The notes beneath the pieces are model-generated. The model was not told the DNA's origin. It made no database searches and was given only the letters and a program-made list of their open reading frames with translations. From Rhododendron vialii (taxonomy: Eukaryota > Streptophyta > Magnoliopsida > Ericales > Ericaceae): a DNA stretch of 64,000 nucleotides. Made by a program: the position numbers and the translations under genes. Below, in pieces: positions 12,801 through 23,100 of this stretch. The stretch lies in contig NC_080569.1 in assembly GCF_030253575.1 (NCBI RefSeq), forward strand, positions 1,818,001-1,882,000, in the 5' to 3' direction. The stretch's first letter is position 1. Each line of letters begins with the position of its first letter.

Positions 12801-15136
12801 TCTTCAGTATTTACAACAGGCAACCTCCTATTCCTCACTCCTCAGATATTTCAGAGACTTTCAAATCTCCTCTAATCAGGAGCATAAGAAACCCCATTTA
12901 ATTCAGTGGATTTTACCTTGTGCGGGCGAAGTTGAACTTAATAGCCGACGGGTGTTGGGACTATTTCAATAGCAAATCTGGCTTCGGAGGGATATTTTGG
13001 TACCGCGCTTGCAATTGGGTGGTAGGCTACTATGGGAAGCTTTCATGTGGTTCTAGCCTGGAGGTGGAAATCTGGGCCATGTACAGAGGTCTGACCATAG
13101 TTTTGGGGAAAGGCGTGCAGAATGTTTAAGTGGAGTCGAACTCACTTATTGCAGTTAAACTTATGAACGAAGGCCCTCCAGACGGACACCCTCACCGAGC
13201 ACTAGTTGAAGACTCAAGAAGTCTTTTGACGTGCACTGGAGCTACTCTCTCCCACATCTATCGTCTAGCCAACCAAAGCGCTAATAATTTGGCTAGACTT
13301 GGTGTTGAACAAGCAAATGACCTGGTGGTGACAGCTGAAATCCTGCCTGCGAAACAGCCCTTTATTATCGTTGACTGTCTAGGTGGCTAGGTGTCGGACG
13401 CCTCCAAGACTGAAATGTTTCAGATTTAATCTCTTTGTCTTAGACTACAGCGTCTTATGCCTTGCTCGGTTGGCTTTTTGAGAAAAAATTTCCAACTGAA
13501 AAAAATACTCATTACTCATACTTCCAATCATTACTCTCCACTCATTACTCCTATCTCCCATCATTATTCTCATTTCTCTCTCTATCTCTCTCCACTCATT
13601 ACCCTACTTCCAATCATTACTCTCATTTTTCTCTCCACTCATAACTCCAAAAAATTTCTCAAAAACTCATCCAAACACAGCATTAGTCTCTTTCCACTTG
13701 CTTTTGGTTCTAGCTATTATGCTCTCGATGCCCCAGACTATGGACATGTTCTTGATGACTTTGTTTGAGGTTTGATCTATGAATTTCCAACGTACCAAAA
13801 AGAAAAATTTGTCTTCAGTCAGAGCAATTCCACTACACTGTACATTTATGGTAGAAACCCCGAATTGGCAAGATTTCAGGTAAACAGTGAAAAAGTCCCT
13901 TAGACCAAAAGGGAGACTAAAAGACATGTACTACTATAAGAGAGTGGCTTTGAACAAACTTGATATTCTAAACTAACTTTCACAAGAACTTTAGAACTTG
14001 GCTGTTTCAACCATAGTAAGGGATACCCAAATCAACATCGTTCTAAATTTGATAAACCCAATAAGCAAATGTTTCCCCTCTTTCGAAATCTTAGTCGCAA
14101 GTTTAACTTATACGAAGTTTTGAAAATTGCTAGGTGCTAACTAGTTGGCCACCTAGCACCTTGGCGGAGTGGCGGAGACTAGGCTCCGACCAGTAGACTG
14201 CCTAAATCTAAGTGTTGGACTAGCGCCTAGGCGGGAACTAGGTGGCCAAATTTTAGAACACTGGACTTATCCCCCTCTTTCGAAATCTTATCGGAAAACT
14301 AACACAACAGTAAAGTCAACAAGCAGCAAAAACAAAAGGGGACCAGATTTAGAAACACAGCCAGCCCTGATATTTTGGGGCTCTAGGCGAATTTAAAAAA
14401 TTGCGGGCCTTTAAGTCAACTTCAAAACAAAACTAATACTCCTATTCAATAAGATAAAAACCAAACTAACGCATCATTAAGAAATATTCGAAGCAATCAC
14501 TTAAAATTTACTCTTTCCTTATTTTAAACCATGGAAGTACTGATTATGCACTTATGAACTTAATCTCATAGACTTATTTTTAAGGAACAGTAATACAATG
14601 TACTTTTTTTAGGCCCTCTTTCTATCAAATTTTGGAGACGCAAGACGGAGACTTTGCTCAGGACCGGTACTATAATTAGAAAGTACTAGCTTTGAACAAC
14701 TTTTTTTTTTTTGGTTATCAGACGAAAATGAGCTTTGAAGAAGTTGATAAGCTAAAATTGTAACGAAAACCAGATCAACAAATATATATACTGAAATTTT
14801 GGAGAGGGACCTGGCACTAGGAACTTTGGAGGGTATCTCGACTTCGAACTCGACAGGCAGGCCCTGAAACCCTTCGAAGCGGTCGAAGGTGACGTGGGCC
14901 ACGTGCTGTACGTCGGTCGGCCAGCCGATCTCCATGTGGTGGAGGGCCGCCATGGGCTCCTCGCCCTGACGATCCACTCGGCAAGACACCATTGACTTCC
15001 TCAGAGCGGCCAGCAGTATCTCGATTATCGACAAATTGCTGTTTGTTTCTTCTTCTTCACCTGCTTTTGTTCCCTTCCCACAGCCACCGCGGCACCCAGT
15101 ACCGTCCTTTGTCGCCATTACCATCCCTATCGCCAT
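6822..15136 (-). CDS. ROPGAP: Rho-of-plants GTPase-activating protein (RopGAP, CRIB + RhoGAP), 4 exons
   Basis: Exons on the minus strand: 15136-14811, 12530-12410, 12313-11963 and 7421-6822. They join in phase to 1398 nt, 465 aa, matching the usual plant RopGAP length. RopGAPs bind active ROP GTPases through a CRIB motif and speed GTP hydrolysis at the plasma membrane in polar growth and stress signalling. The CRIB motif is at residues about 70-90 ([18 protein letters not shown]). The RhoGAP domain runs from about 109 to 280, with the arginine finger in GIFRI (Arg155) and the conserved [18 protein letters not shown] at about 249-266. The C-terminal 180 residues are Ser/Glu-rich and less conserved. 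All borders are GT/AG (exon 1 ends CCAG, exon 2 begins after TTCAG). Introns are unusually loaded: intron 3 (4.5 kb) contains a copia element and two MITE-like elements, and intron 1 (2.3 kb) contains an RNase H relic. The coding exons look intact. Confidence 0.93.
7642..7909. mobile_element. Foldback MITE with 8-bp target duplication, in RopGAP intron 3
   Basis: Two long inverted arms (about 7652-7735 and 7820-7900) share GTGCACAGCA..., CCGTTTTCTCC, a CGGGTCGCACAAAGATGATC-like stretch and GAGC(C/G)GCTCATTTTGTT. The flanks are the 8-bp direct repeat TTCCGTAT at 7634-7641 and 7910-7917. An 8-bp duplication fits a hAT-type or similar DNA transposon. There is no coding capacity. The arms share a core with the larger foldback at 17087-17477, so the two seem to be related families. 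Confidence 0.8.
7971..8187. mobile_element. Stowaway-type MITE (217 bp), in RopGAP intron 3
   Basis: The ends are the classic Stowaway terminal inverted repeat, CTCCCTCCGTCCCATTTTTA at the left and its near-perfect complement at the right. TA target duplications flank it at 7969-7970 and 8188-8189. The inside is AT-rich and non-coding. Open frames on both strands here are chance. This is a non-autonomous Tc1/mariner element. Confidence 0.93.
8317..8397. repeat. Short 16-bp direct repeat at the 5' edge of the copia relic
   Basis: TCTATGCAAACAACCC occurs at 8317-8332 and again at 8382-8397, just before the first recognisable copia sequence. It may mark the break where the 5' LTR and most of gag were lost. 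Confidence 0.6.
8400..11957 (+). mobile_element. Degenerate Ty1/copia retrotransposon, 5'-truncated, antisense in RopGAP intron 3
   Basis: Copia order is clear across several frames. A gag zinc knuckle lies at about 8455-8500 ([14 protein letters not shown], last Cys lost). Next come a protease-like stretch to about 8790, the GAG-pre-integrase domain at about 8850-9150, integrase at about 9130-9480, reverse transcriptase at about 10150-10800 with YVDDIII at 10731-10751, and RNase H at about 11190-11670. Stop codons and frameshifts break pol many times (for example near 9260, 10375, 10615 and 10790), so it is dead. A polypurine tract (GAGGGGGAG, 11675-11683) precedes the 3' LTR, which starts TGTTAGAAGTG at 11684. 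The 5' LTR, primer-binding site and most of gag are absent. The element lies in the direction opposite to RopGAP. Confidence 0.93.
11684..11957 (+). repeat. Copia 3' LTR with internal tandem duplication (about 118 bp x 2)
   Basis: The LTR begins TGTTAGAAGTG after the polypurine tract. A unit of about 118 bp (from TATCTTATGTATGT to CTCTCTCACAACAAGG) occurs at 11729-11846 and again, 7 bases shorter, from 11847 to about 11957. The first copy ends in CAACA, a plausible LTR 3' end (TG...CA). The second copy reaches to within about ten bases of the exon-3 splice donor of RopGAP. Confidence 0.8.
12920..13390 (+). pseudogene. RNase H-like domain fragment (retroelement relic), in RopGAP intron 1
   Basis: The translation matches the plant RVT_3/RNase H family: IADGCWDY, then SGFGGIFW, then [20 protein letters not shown], then [18 protein letters not shown], then [22 protein letters not shown] stop at 13127-13129 interrupts it in frame. 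Two catalytic acidic positions look lost: the usual ESDS reads ESNS, and the usual AD near the end reads AN. Such domains occur in plant LINEs and in domesticated host genes. It lies antisense inside intron 1 of RopGAP and is very unlikely to work. Confidence 0.85.
13500..13690. repeat. Low-complexity CTCATTACTC-rich tract
   Basis: An irregular repeat of ATTACTC / CTCATTAC with CT-rich stretches, inside RopGAP intron 1. It has no coding meaning; open frames across it are compositional. Confidence 0.8.
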
Positions 15137-16662
15137 CTCTCTCTCTCTCTCTCTCTAAATGGAGCAGGAGCAGGGTGGGAGTGAGTGAGGGGAACGGAGT
15201 GGTTTGAATCTGTGTGGTGGAGTGAGTCGACGTGTTTGTTTGTATTTGAGGGTTTGTTTTGTTTATTTGATGAAAGTGGTTTAAACTTCGATGTCCAGCA
15301 GGACTCTGACGTTCAAACGGCCACCCGTTTTTTAAAATTTCCCTTTTACTATCCTGACTGATAAATTATAAGCCTTGCCTTTTCGAAGTAACTACCAATA
15401 TGCCACGGATCCGGATTCCTCTGCGAGGGTTTATGAGAGAATCCTGTAAGGGTTTTCATCCAGACCGTTCATCTCAGCAATGGACGGTTTGGATATAAAT
15501 TCTCACTCGATTCTCACTTAGTTAACCATTACCTGTTAAACATAATAAACATATTTGAACTATTAATTGTCGAGATTGACTGTCCGAATCTTATGAAAAT
15601 TTTCACACGATCCGAGAAGAATCCTTATTGAGAATACGGATTCCATACGCAGCTAACCTAGTTAGAAACGGTACCTAGTCCCTAGCCTACTACAGGTTTC
15701 TTCGGGCTATCCCGATAGGTGCTCGAGCTATGGATTGTTTGAAATTTAAATAGTTGACCTCCATTTCTTTTGTGCTTATGAAACTCAAAGCTCGATCTGA
15801 GCAAATACTTGGTAAACTGAAATATTATTAACATCTGGAATATTATTAACAAGCCAATCGAGTTCGAGTTGGGATAGCATAAAGTACTGCTCCTATATAT
15901 AGTATATCTTGGTAAAGTGAAATATTATTAACATCTTTCGTGCTCTCAAATCAACTCGAGCTGAGCTTTGACTAACTTAAGATATATTAGTACTTTTTTG
16001 TGAAATAGTATGTTGTTGGGTGTTAGATCTACAAATATTTTTTGTAGACTATCGGTGGACTTCTTGTACATATATCAACAAAATCCCTTTGCAGAAGAAG
16101 ATTGTTACTCTGGTTCTACTACTTGAAAATATTATTGGGTTCAAAATGAATTGTGCAATTACAGTGGGCATGTAAAATAGAGATACATTTGAGTTGCACG
16201 CACTTTTTTTTATAACTCATTCAACCATTACCATACTATGTTTTTTGCGCACTCTTTCACGAAATAATTCTATGCCCTTGATAAAATAAAATAAAAAACA
16301 CATTGTTGTCAACAAAATTCATTTGGGAAAAAAGTTCCATATACTCTAACCACAATTGATGGAGACTCAATTTTAAGTTTAATCAGGTTTGGTTTGGGTT
16401 GTTTTTACAGAATATTTGGCAAAGAGTTGATGAGAATAGCAGGTGAATTATAGTAACAAATTAAATTTGATCATCATTCAAGAGGAATTATTGGAGGGTT
16501 GATCATCAATAAGAGTCAACTCCGTCAATTAGGCAGATGGTCAAGCCTATGATTAGTTTCTTTTCCTTTTTCCTTTTCCCGTTAAAGCTCTGCTTTGTGG
16601 ATCGATGCTAAAATTAGGAAGTTGAAGGGCAAACTAAGCGCTTAAGCAATGTTTAAAAGCGA

Positions 16663-16849
16663 ACACCAGGGATTGGTTTAGTGGTCAAGACTTGAGACTT
16701 AAAAATTTGCTTTATCTTCAAGTTTCAAGTTCTAAACCTCTCCATGTTGCTTCGAATTTAATTAGACTCTCTATAAATGAATGATGAGATTGACAATTAA
16801 AATTAATCGAATTACGTGCCCGGCCACCTGAGTTATAAGCAAACCAACA
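16663..16849 (+). mobile_element. tRNA-type SINE with 11-bp target duplication
   Basis: A box-like GGTTTAGTGGTCAAGACTTG near the 5' end and a B-box-like GTTTCAAGTTCTAAACC about 45 bases later mark a Pol III promoter of tRNA type. The 187-bp body is flanked by the direct repeat TTTAAAAGCGA at 16652-16662 and 16850-16860, a typical retroposition footprint. The 3' part (GTGCCCGGCCACC) resembles that of the SINE at 59334. Confidence 0.78.
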
Positions 16850-17086
16850 TTTAAAAGCGATAAGAGCGTTTGTTGCCCGCAAGTTAGGGCAAGGTGGGCA
16901 AACTTTCCAAAACTTGTGGGTGCTTTTCATGTCAATGGCGTGTGCGAATGGAAAGATTTCCAAAGATTCGTTTCCTGCTTTATAGTTTCCCCAAACATTG
17001 TCATTTAATTACCTTTGGAGCCCCCTCTGTCTCGGCACAAATCTAACGACAGATGGGCCTCGGGCTCGGGTCCTGCCTGGACTATA

Positions 17087-17477
17087 CAGAAAGTCTACTG
17101 GTACAGACCAAAAATCTGTACCAGTGGGTACAGATCCCTTTTTGGCCCATTTTGGGTCTTAAAAAAAATGATCGGAGTCGTTCATTTTGTTTAAAATATT
17201 TTTTTTATGGTCTCTACAAAAAATAAGTTTAATCCGGTATCGGTAAGAGTATTTACGAAACATCCAAACTTTGCTCTAGAATTCAATAGAACAAAGTTTG
17301 GATGTTTCGTAAATACTCTTACCGATACCGGATTAAACTTATGTTTTGTAGGGACCACAAACAAAGTATTTTAAACAAAATGAACGACTCCGATCATTTT
17401 TTTGAGACTAAAAATGGGCCCAAAAAGGAGTTTGTACCCACTGGTACAGATTTTTAGTCTGTACCAGTAGCACCATT
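17087..17477. mobile_element. Long foldback (Mutator-like) MITE with 10-bp target duplication
   Basis: Nearly the whole 391 bp is an inverted repeat. The left arm begins CTACTGGTACAGAC (17095) and contains TGATCGGAGTCGTTCATTTT and ATCCGGTATCGGTAAGAGTA; the right arm returns the same sequences in complement to 17470. The flanks are the perfect direct repeat CTGGACTATA at 17077-17086 and 17478-17487. A 9-10 bp duplication fits Mutator-like elements. There is no coding capacity. Transcripts would form a near-perfect hairpin of about 180 bp. Confidence 0.88.
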
Positions 17478-17572
17478 CTGGACTATATTACAATATTAAT
17501 TCTCGTGCAGGACTATTTATTCTCGTTCTCAATTATTGTTCTACGCTCTTGTATTTAATTTTTGTAAAATTA

Positions 17573-17716
17573 TAATTCTATACCCACTTACACATCTATA
17601 CTCATAATAGGGGTGGGCCCCACACACACTGGGTGTGTAGTGTGTGCAGGCTACACCCCTATTATGAGTGGGTGTGTAATTGAGTATGTAAATGAGTGTA
17701 GAGGTAGAATGATTGT
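17573..17716. repeat. Small foldback element, about 145 bp
   Basis: ACTCATAATAGGGGTG near 17599-17614 is mirrored by CACCCCTATTATGAGT near 17653-17668. The outer flanks (ATTCTATACCCACTTACAC and its imperfect complement around 17690-17712) extend the pairing. A GGTGGGCCCCACAC loop lies between. It is probably a MITE fragment; no clear target duplication was found. Confidence 0.6.
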
Positions 17717-19334
17717 TAATTTTTACACTCGCAAATATTAAGAGTTTGAGATGCTTTAAATATGGAGTCACACTAGCGTACGAGCTTCCGCTCAAGCACG
17801 TTCAATATGTAACTTCTAGGTCTACACACAATTAAGTTTCATTTTTTAAAATCCAAAAAGTCAATTTCGGTCTTTTTTTTTTTAACGGCATCAATCTCAA
17901 TCATTCATTTTGCTACCCTTGTCGAAATTTTTCGTCACCAAATCAATCTGATCATAGATTGTTGTCACTTTTATGAACTATTCGAATCATACATTGGTAT
18001 CATTTTGTTACAAGTAGAATAGGCTAATTTTTATGAAATCCAAATGAAACCCATGTATTATGTAGAATAATAGGCTAAGGTCACGTCACCGACTCTCGTA
18101 TTGAACGTTGCCTTTTCCCCATTATAATGTCTCCACTAAGTTAATTAATGAAAGCTTTTAGGACATTTTAAGAGAGCTTTGAATCTGATTGATCTTGGTC
18201 AAAAGGAAAAAAGTGATTTTGATGTGTATGTTTAACCATCGTATCAACTACCCATACCAAAAGGTAAGGTCACATGAATCATAGCGTCATGTAGAATAAA
18301 AATTTGTTTAACGCTGACACAACCACGTAATTGCTTTTCAACAAGATTCGGACCTACGATTATTTTCTTCCATTAGTCTATGTCGTTTAGAGTTCGATTC
18401 AGACATGAACAACCAAAAGAAAAAAGAGAATGCAATAGTTCAACGCCCATGCGGACTCCCTCCGAAAGCTACTACTAGTATTCTATTTTTTGTAAAGGAA
18501 TAATGGTATTTGTTTAATTTTAATTTGAGGAAAACCACTATACGAGTTCTACAATCCTTCCTGATCTTTGTTCTATTTGTTCGTCAATTTCTTTTTGTCA
18601 TTTTCAGTTTGTCTTTTTCTGATTTCCTCTTCTTGTCTTTCTTCAATGAGTATTATCTTGTTCTTCAATTCTTTACTAAAAGAAGTCAAAAGCCTATGAA
18701 CTTTGCTTAACCAAAGAATGCTTGCTTTCTTGTTGCGTAGATTGATTTTATATAACCTACCAGATAGATCATTTGTTATACAACAAAAAATACAACGTAG
18801 AGGTTTTTTTTGTGTGCGGGAGAAGACTAATGGTATAAGGAATATATAGTGCACATCACAGCTGTTACGACGTGGATAAACTCTGTCTTTTTTTCCTTCT
18901 TTTTTTTTTATCCGACGTGGATAAACTCTGTCAATCCACTAATCCACTAAAAGAAAGTATGGATTAACAACTCAGCTACGCCAATAACCAACCAAGGACA
19001 AAATAGGCAAAGGCAAAAAGTTGGTCCTTTTGATGAAAAGTAAATCCCAACTCATCATGCTTACAATTTACTGTAGTATAATAGTAGTATAATATAGGTG
19101 GATTAAAGTAAGACCAAAGGTTGATCCCCATAGGCATGTTTGTTCCAACTTCTTTTAGTTTTTTCAACTTTTTCAACTCAATTTGAAACTTGTGGTTTTG
19201 GGGCTAAGGGCATGCAGTTTTAAAAAAAAAGGAAAAAGGAAAAAAGGCCAACGGCATGCTAAAATCCCAGATTTTCTACCTTTTTAAATTTTGTTGTTTC
19301 AAGTTTCAAAAATATAAGAATCAAGCCCGGCGTC

Positions 19335-19772
19335 TAGAGGTGTCAAACAGCCCGTTTACTTTATCGTGTTGTGCCATGCTGGTTCATTTATTTAATCGGG
19401 TCGTGCTTTGTCATTTTTTAATTGCGTCGTGTTGTGCTTATGTTGGCACATCTCCAACCGAGGAATGGAAAAAAAACTCTGAAAAATGTAAAATATTTAT
19501 CAACACAAAAGCGTAAAAATTTGTGTTACAGTATAATATAAGAAATTAATATTTTTGTTTGGTATTAAAATTAGTATTTGGTGTGCCATGCCCTTTCTTG
19601 CTCGTCTAGAATCATGTGTCATACTATGCCATCTAAGACCGTACCGTGTTGTGCCACATTTAAACGTGTCGTGCCAATCTAAAACCGCGCCCGTGCCATG
19701 CCATGCCATGCCACATTTAAATGAGTCATGCCCATGCTGTGCCGTGTCATCCCAGCTTGTTTGACACCTCTA
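19335..19772. mobile_element. hAT-type MITE (438 bp) with 8-bp target duplication
   Basis: Terminal inverted repeats TAGAGGTGTCAAAC(A)AGC are found at both ends. The flanking 8-mers, CCGGCGTC (19327-19334) and CCTGCGTC (19773-19780), match at 7 of 8 positions, as expected for a hAT target duplication. The inside is rich in CGTG(T/C)TGTGCCATGCC-type motifs and has no transposase. Confidence 0.85.
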
Positions 19773-20037
19773 CCTGCGTCTCTTCGATTAGTTTAAAAAA
19801 AGTTCAAAAAATATACTCCATTAAAACTTATTGTTTTGGGCTAAGGTCCTGGACCATGCTAAAACCTCATCTTTAATTTGTCCCAATCAACGTGGGCGGC
19901 CCAATGATCTGAGCCCAAAAATCCTCTTTGTAGTCTAGTCCGGCTCCGGTCCCATCCACGCAGCTTCTCGTCTTCTTTTCTTCTTCTTGCTCCCCAAGAG
20001 AAGAGAGATTCCCTCTGCTCCACTCTCTACTCCATCT

Positions 20038-20041
<4 letters not shown>

Positions 20042-20087
<46 letters not shown>
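20042..20087. repeat. (CT)n microsatellite in the NPL4 5' UTR
   Basis: A pure CT run of about 46 bases about 75 bases before the NPL4 ATG. CT tracts near plant transcription starts are common. Frames read through it on either strand give repeats of Ser-Leu or Arg-Glu that are not real proteins. Confidence 0.95.
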
Positions 20088-20089
<2 letters not shown>

Positions 20090-20161
20090 CTCTCCTCTCC
20101 CCGATTGTGTATATATTCCGAGACACATATCTTCTGCTATCGCACTTAGGTTATCACCAAT

Positions 20162-23100
20162 ATGATGATCAGAGTCCGAAGCAGAGACGGGTTAGAGCGA
20201 GTCACGCTCGACCACTCAACCTGCCCGCTCACAATCGCCCAACTCAAATCGACAATCGAGTCCCAACTCAGAGTCCCCGTCCCCAACCAAACCCTATCCA
20301 CCAACCAAAACCTCCTCCTCGCCAAAACCCCACACGACGCCGCCGGCTTCACCGACATGTCCAACCCCCAAACCCTAATCTCCGCCCTCGGCATCGCGCA
20401 CGGCTCGATCGTCTACCTGTCCTACGAGGGCGAGCGGACCGTGGCGGGCCCGAAACAGTTCAACCCGGCCGGGTCGTTCGGGCGCAAGATGACTATGGAC
20501 GACTTGATCGCCAAGCAAATGCGGGTCACCCGGCAGGAGAACCCGCACTGTGAGCTGGTCTCGTTCGATCGTGATGCGGCCAATGCGTTTCAGAACTATG
20601 TTAATGAGTCGCTCGTGTTTGCGGTGAAGCGGGGTGGGATTATGTACGGCACGGTATCTCCGGAGGGGAAGGTCGAAGTGGATTTCATTTATGAGCCGCC
20701 ACAACAGGTTGAATCTTTAATTTTATAGATTAGATGTAAGGAAAAAAAAATCTCAATAAGGCTAATGGATAGGAAATAGTATATGCTCTAGTACAGAAAG
20801 AGAGAGCACCGATTAATGTGAACAAATCTTTGAAGTTGTTGCACAAATGTAGTTTGCAACTATCTTTGTTACTATGACATAGCTAAATTGTTAGAACAAA
20901 GTAAATAACTCGCGCTCAACTATACCATTACCACACATGTGCCCAACTTGTAGTACTAACTAAAGATACAAAGTAGAACGTGGGACTTCTACTATTAAGG
21001 AGGTGTTAGAATTGAAGGGGAACCGATTGTTAATTTTCACTCATTCCCCTTGACATGGTTGCTACCCAGGGTTTAGGTGCTTATTATTACATGTATGTCT
21101 ACCAGCATGACGGGACTACATTTTTCTAACTGAGGCAAAGCCTTGGACAATGTGGTCAGAAACAAGTTAGAGGAAATAAGTATTATACGAAAAGTTTTAA
21201 CGCGGCATTGCCACAGTAATGAGTAGTAAGCAGTAACTATGCAGAACAAGTGGACGGGGCCTGTATTAATTGGTTAGTTAAATAGTTAGTTACTAGACCC
21301 TTCAGTGTTCCTTCCATTCTAACCGATGTGTGAGGGTAGAATTGCTGACAAATTTGGAGAGTGTAATTTTTTGGCTGTAGATTACTATAACGTTTCAAGA
21401 TAGATCTGTGTACTGAGTAGAGTGGGCCAACTGCAACAGGGCACCGAGGAGAATTTGATACTTTTGCGAGACCCTGATGAGGAGAAGCTGGTTGATGCGA
21501 TTGCGATGGGGTTGGGAATGAGGAAAGTAGGGTTTATATTTACTCAAACGATCGGTCAGAACAAGAAAGATTACACGATGTCGAATGTGGAGGTTTTGCA
21601 GGCAGCAGAGCTTCAAGCGGAAGGGGATTTGAAGGAGTGGGTGACGGCGATTGTGAAATTGGAGGTGAACGAGGAAGGTGGTGCTGACGTGCATTTCGAG
21701 GCATTTCAAATGAGTGATATGTGTATTAGATTATTTAAGGAAGGATGGTTTGAAACGGAGATTGGGGAAGATGTTGATCCTAAGTTATCAAGGATGAAGA
21801 AGGATGTGGTGGTTGGAGGAAAGGATACCAAGGAAATTGATAATGACTTTTTCTTGGTGGTAGTGAAGATATTCGATCACCAGGTACTTTCTATTAACCT
21901 ATTTGATTACTCCTATCTGCAATTTTTCATCTTATTTTTCTTGGTAATGGGATTGCAGTAACTAGTAAATGTCTCCTTGATCCCTTTGCTGTAAGTTGGG
22001 AATTCTACGAAGCACCGACTCCACTCCTCTAGAGGTCGAAGTATCGCAGTGTCGGACACGGGGACACGGTGGGGCGTGTCCCATAATTTAATTTAAATTT
22101 TTTACGGGGACACGGGGGGACACTGATGGGGACACGACAGGGGCCAAACTGTAATTTTTTAAAATTTTTGGGGCCAAACTGTTTTTTTTTAAAATTTGGG
22201 GGTCAAATTGTATTTTTTTAAAAAAATTTGGGGCCAAATTGTAATTTTTTTAAATTTCTGGGTGTCAAACTAAAATTATTTATTTATTTATAAATAAATA
22301 TACATGTGGTGTGTCCCCTGCCATGTCCGTGTCCCCATTTTTTTAGAATTCCCGTGTCCCCGTGTCCGTATCCGTGCATCATAGGTTGGGATGCGAACAA
22401 AAGACAATTACCGTACAAAGGGGAATTTTTTTCCCTGTTTCTGAAATGAACCATGTTAGGCTTTATTTGATAAAATTCTGTGGTATCTCGACTTTTCATT
22501 TTGTCGTAGACTCGTAACTAAGCAGATGGTACCAATTGCTTTGGCATGGTTTTCATTGTGTTTGTTATTTCCACTGGACAATTGGGATGAAAAATCTCAA
22601 GGTATATTGGATTTTTTGTTGGTTACTTTTACACGAGCTTTTGAATTGCGGAGGTGTTGCTCTTTCTGTCTGTGTGTATGGGTGGTGTGGTGATTGTTTT
22701 GCGCATTTGTGTACATGTAGAAGGTTTTCTCATCCTACTCAGGACCTCATGGTGATCACTTCTCAACTAATTGAGATAGCAAGCCAAGTAAAACCCTTCT
22801 GCTGCTGAATCACACAAATTTGGTGCTTTTGAGTCTGTGTTCCCTAATTAGTTACTTGTGAATCATAATCAATGGTTCGTAGTTTACAGTTGCTCTAAAT
22901 TTTCTTGTGAACAAATGCACATTTCAAGGAACATGAATATTTAATATATAATCTCAATCCAACAAGACGTTTTTTGAGTTGTTTTCGTGCCCATAGTTAT
23001 TTATTTATAATATTCAATATATAATCTCAATCCAACAAGGCTTTTTGCATAGACCCCTAGTCGTTCAATTCCTTCAGTCTTTAAAGCTCCTTCGACTAAT

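Larger units (their letters stand above)
15137..20161. other. 5 kb divergent intergenic region (RopGAP / NPL4)
   Basis: The two start codons face away from each other, so both promoters lie here. A CT run at 15137-15156 forms the probable RopGAP 5' UTR, and a long CT run at 20042-20087 lies in the NPL4 5' UTR. The rest is AT-rich and holds a SINE (16663-16849), a Mutator-like foldback (17087-17477), a small foldback (about 17573-17716) and a hAT MITE (19335-19772). A doublet built on GAAATATTATTAACATCT lies at about 15819 and 15920. No protein-coding gene was recognised. Confidence 0.7.

Noticed and set aside
19987-20553. A 188-codon plus-strand frame with Ser-Leu repeats and Pro/Arg-rich tail
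   Set aside because: It runs through the CT microsatellite and then overlaps NPL4 exon 1 in another frame; it has no domain.
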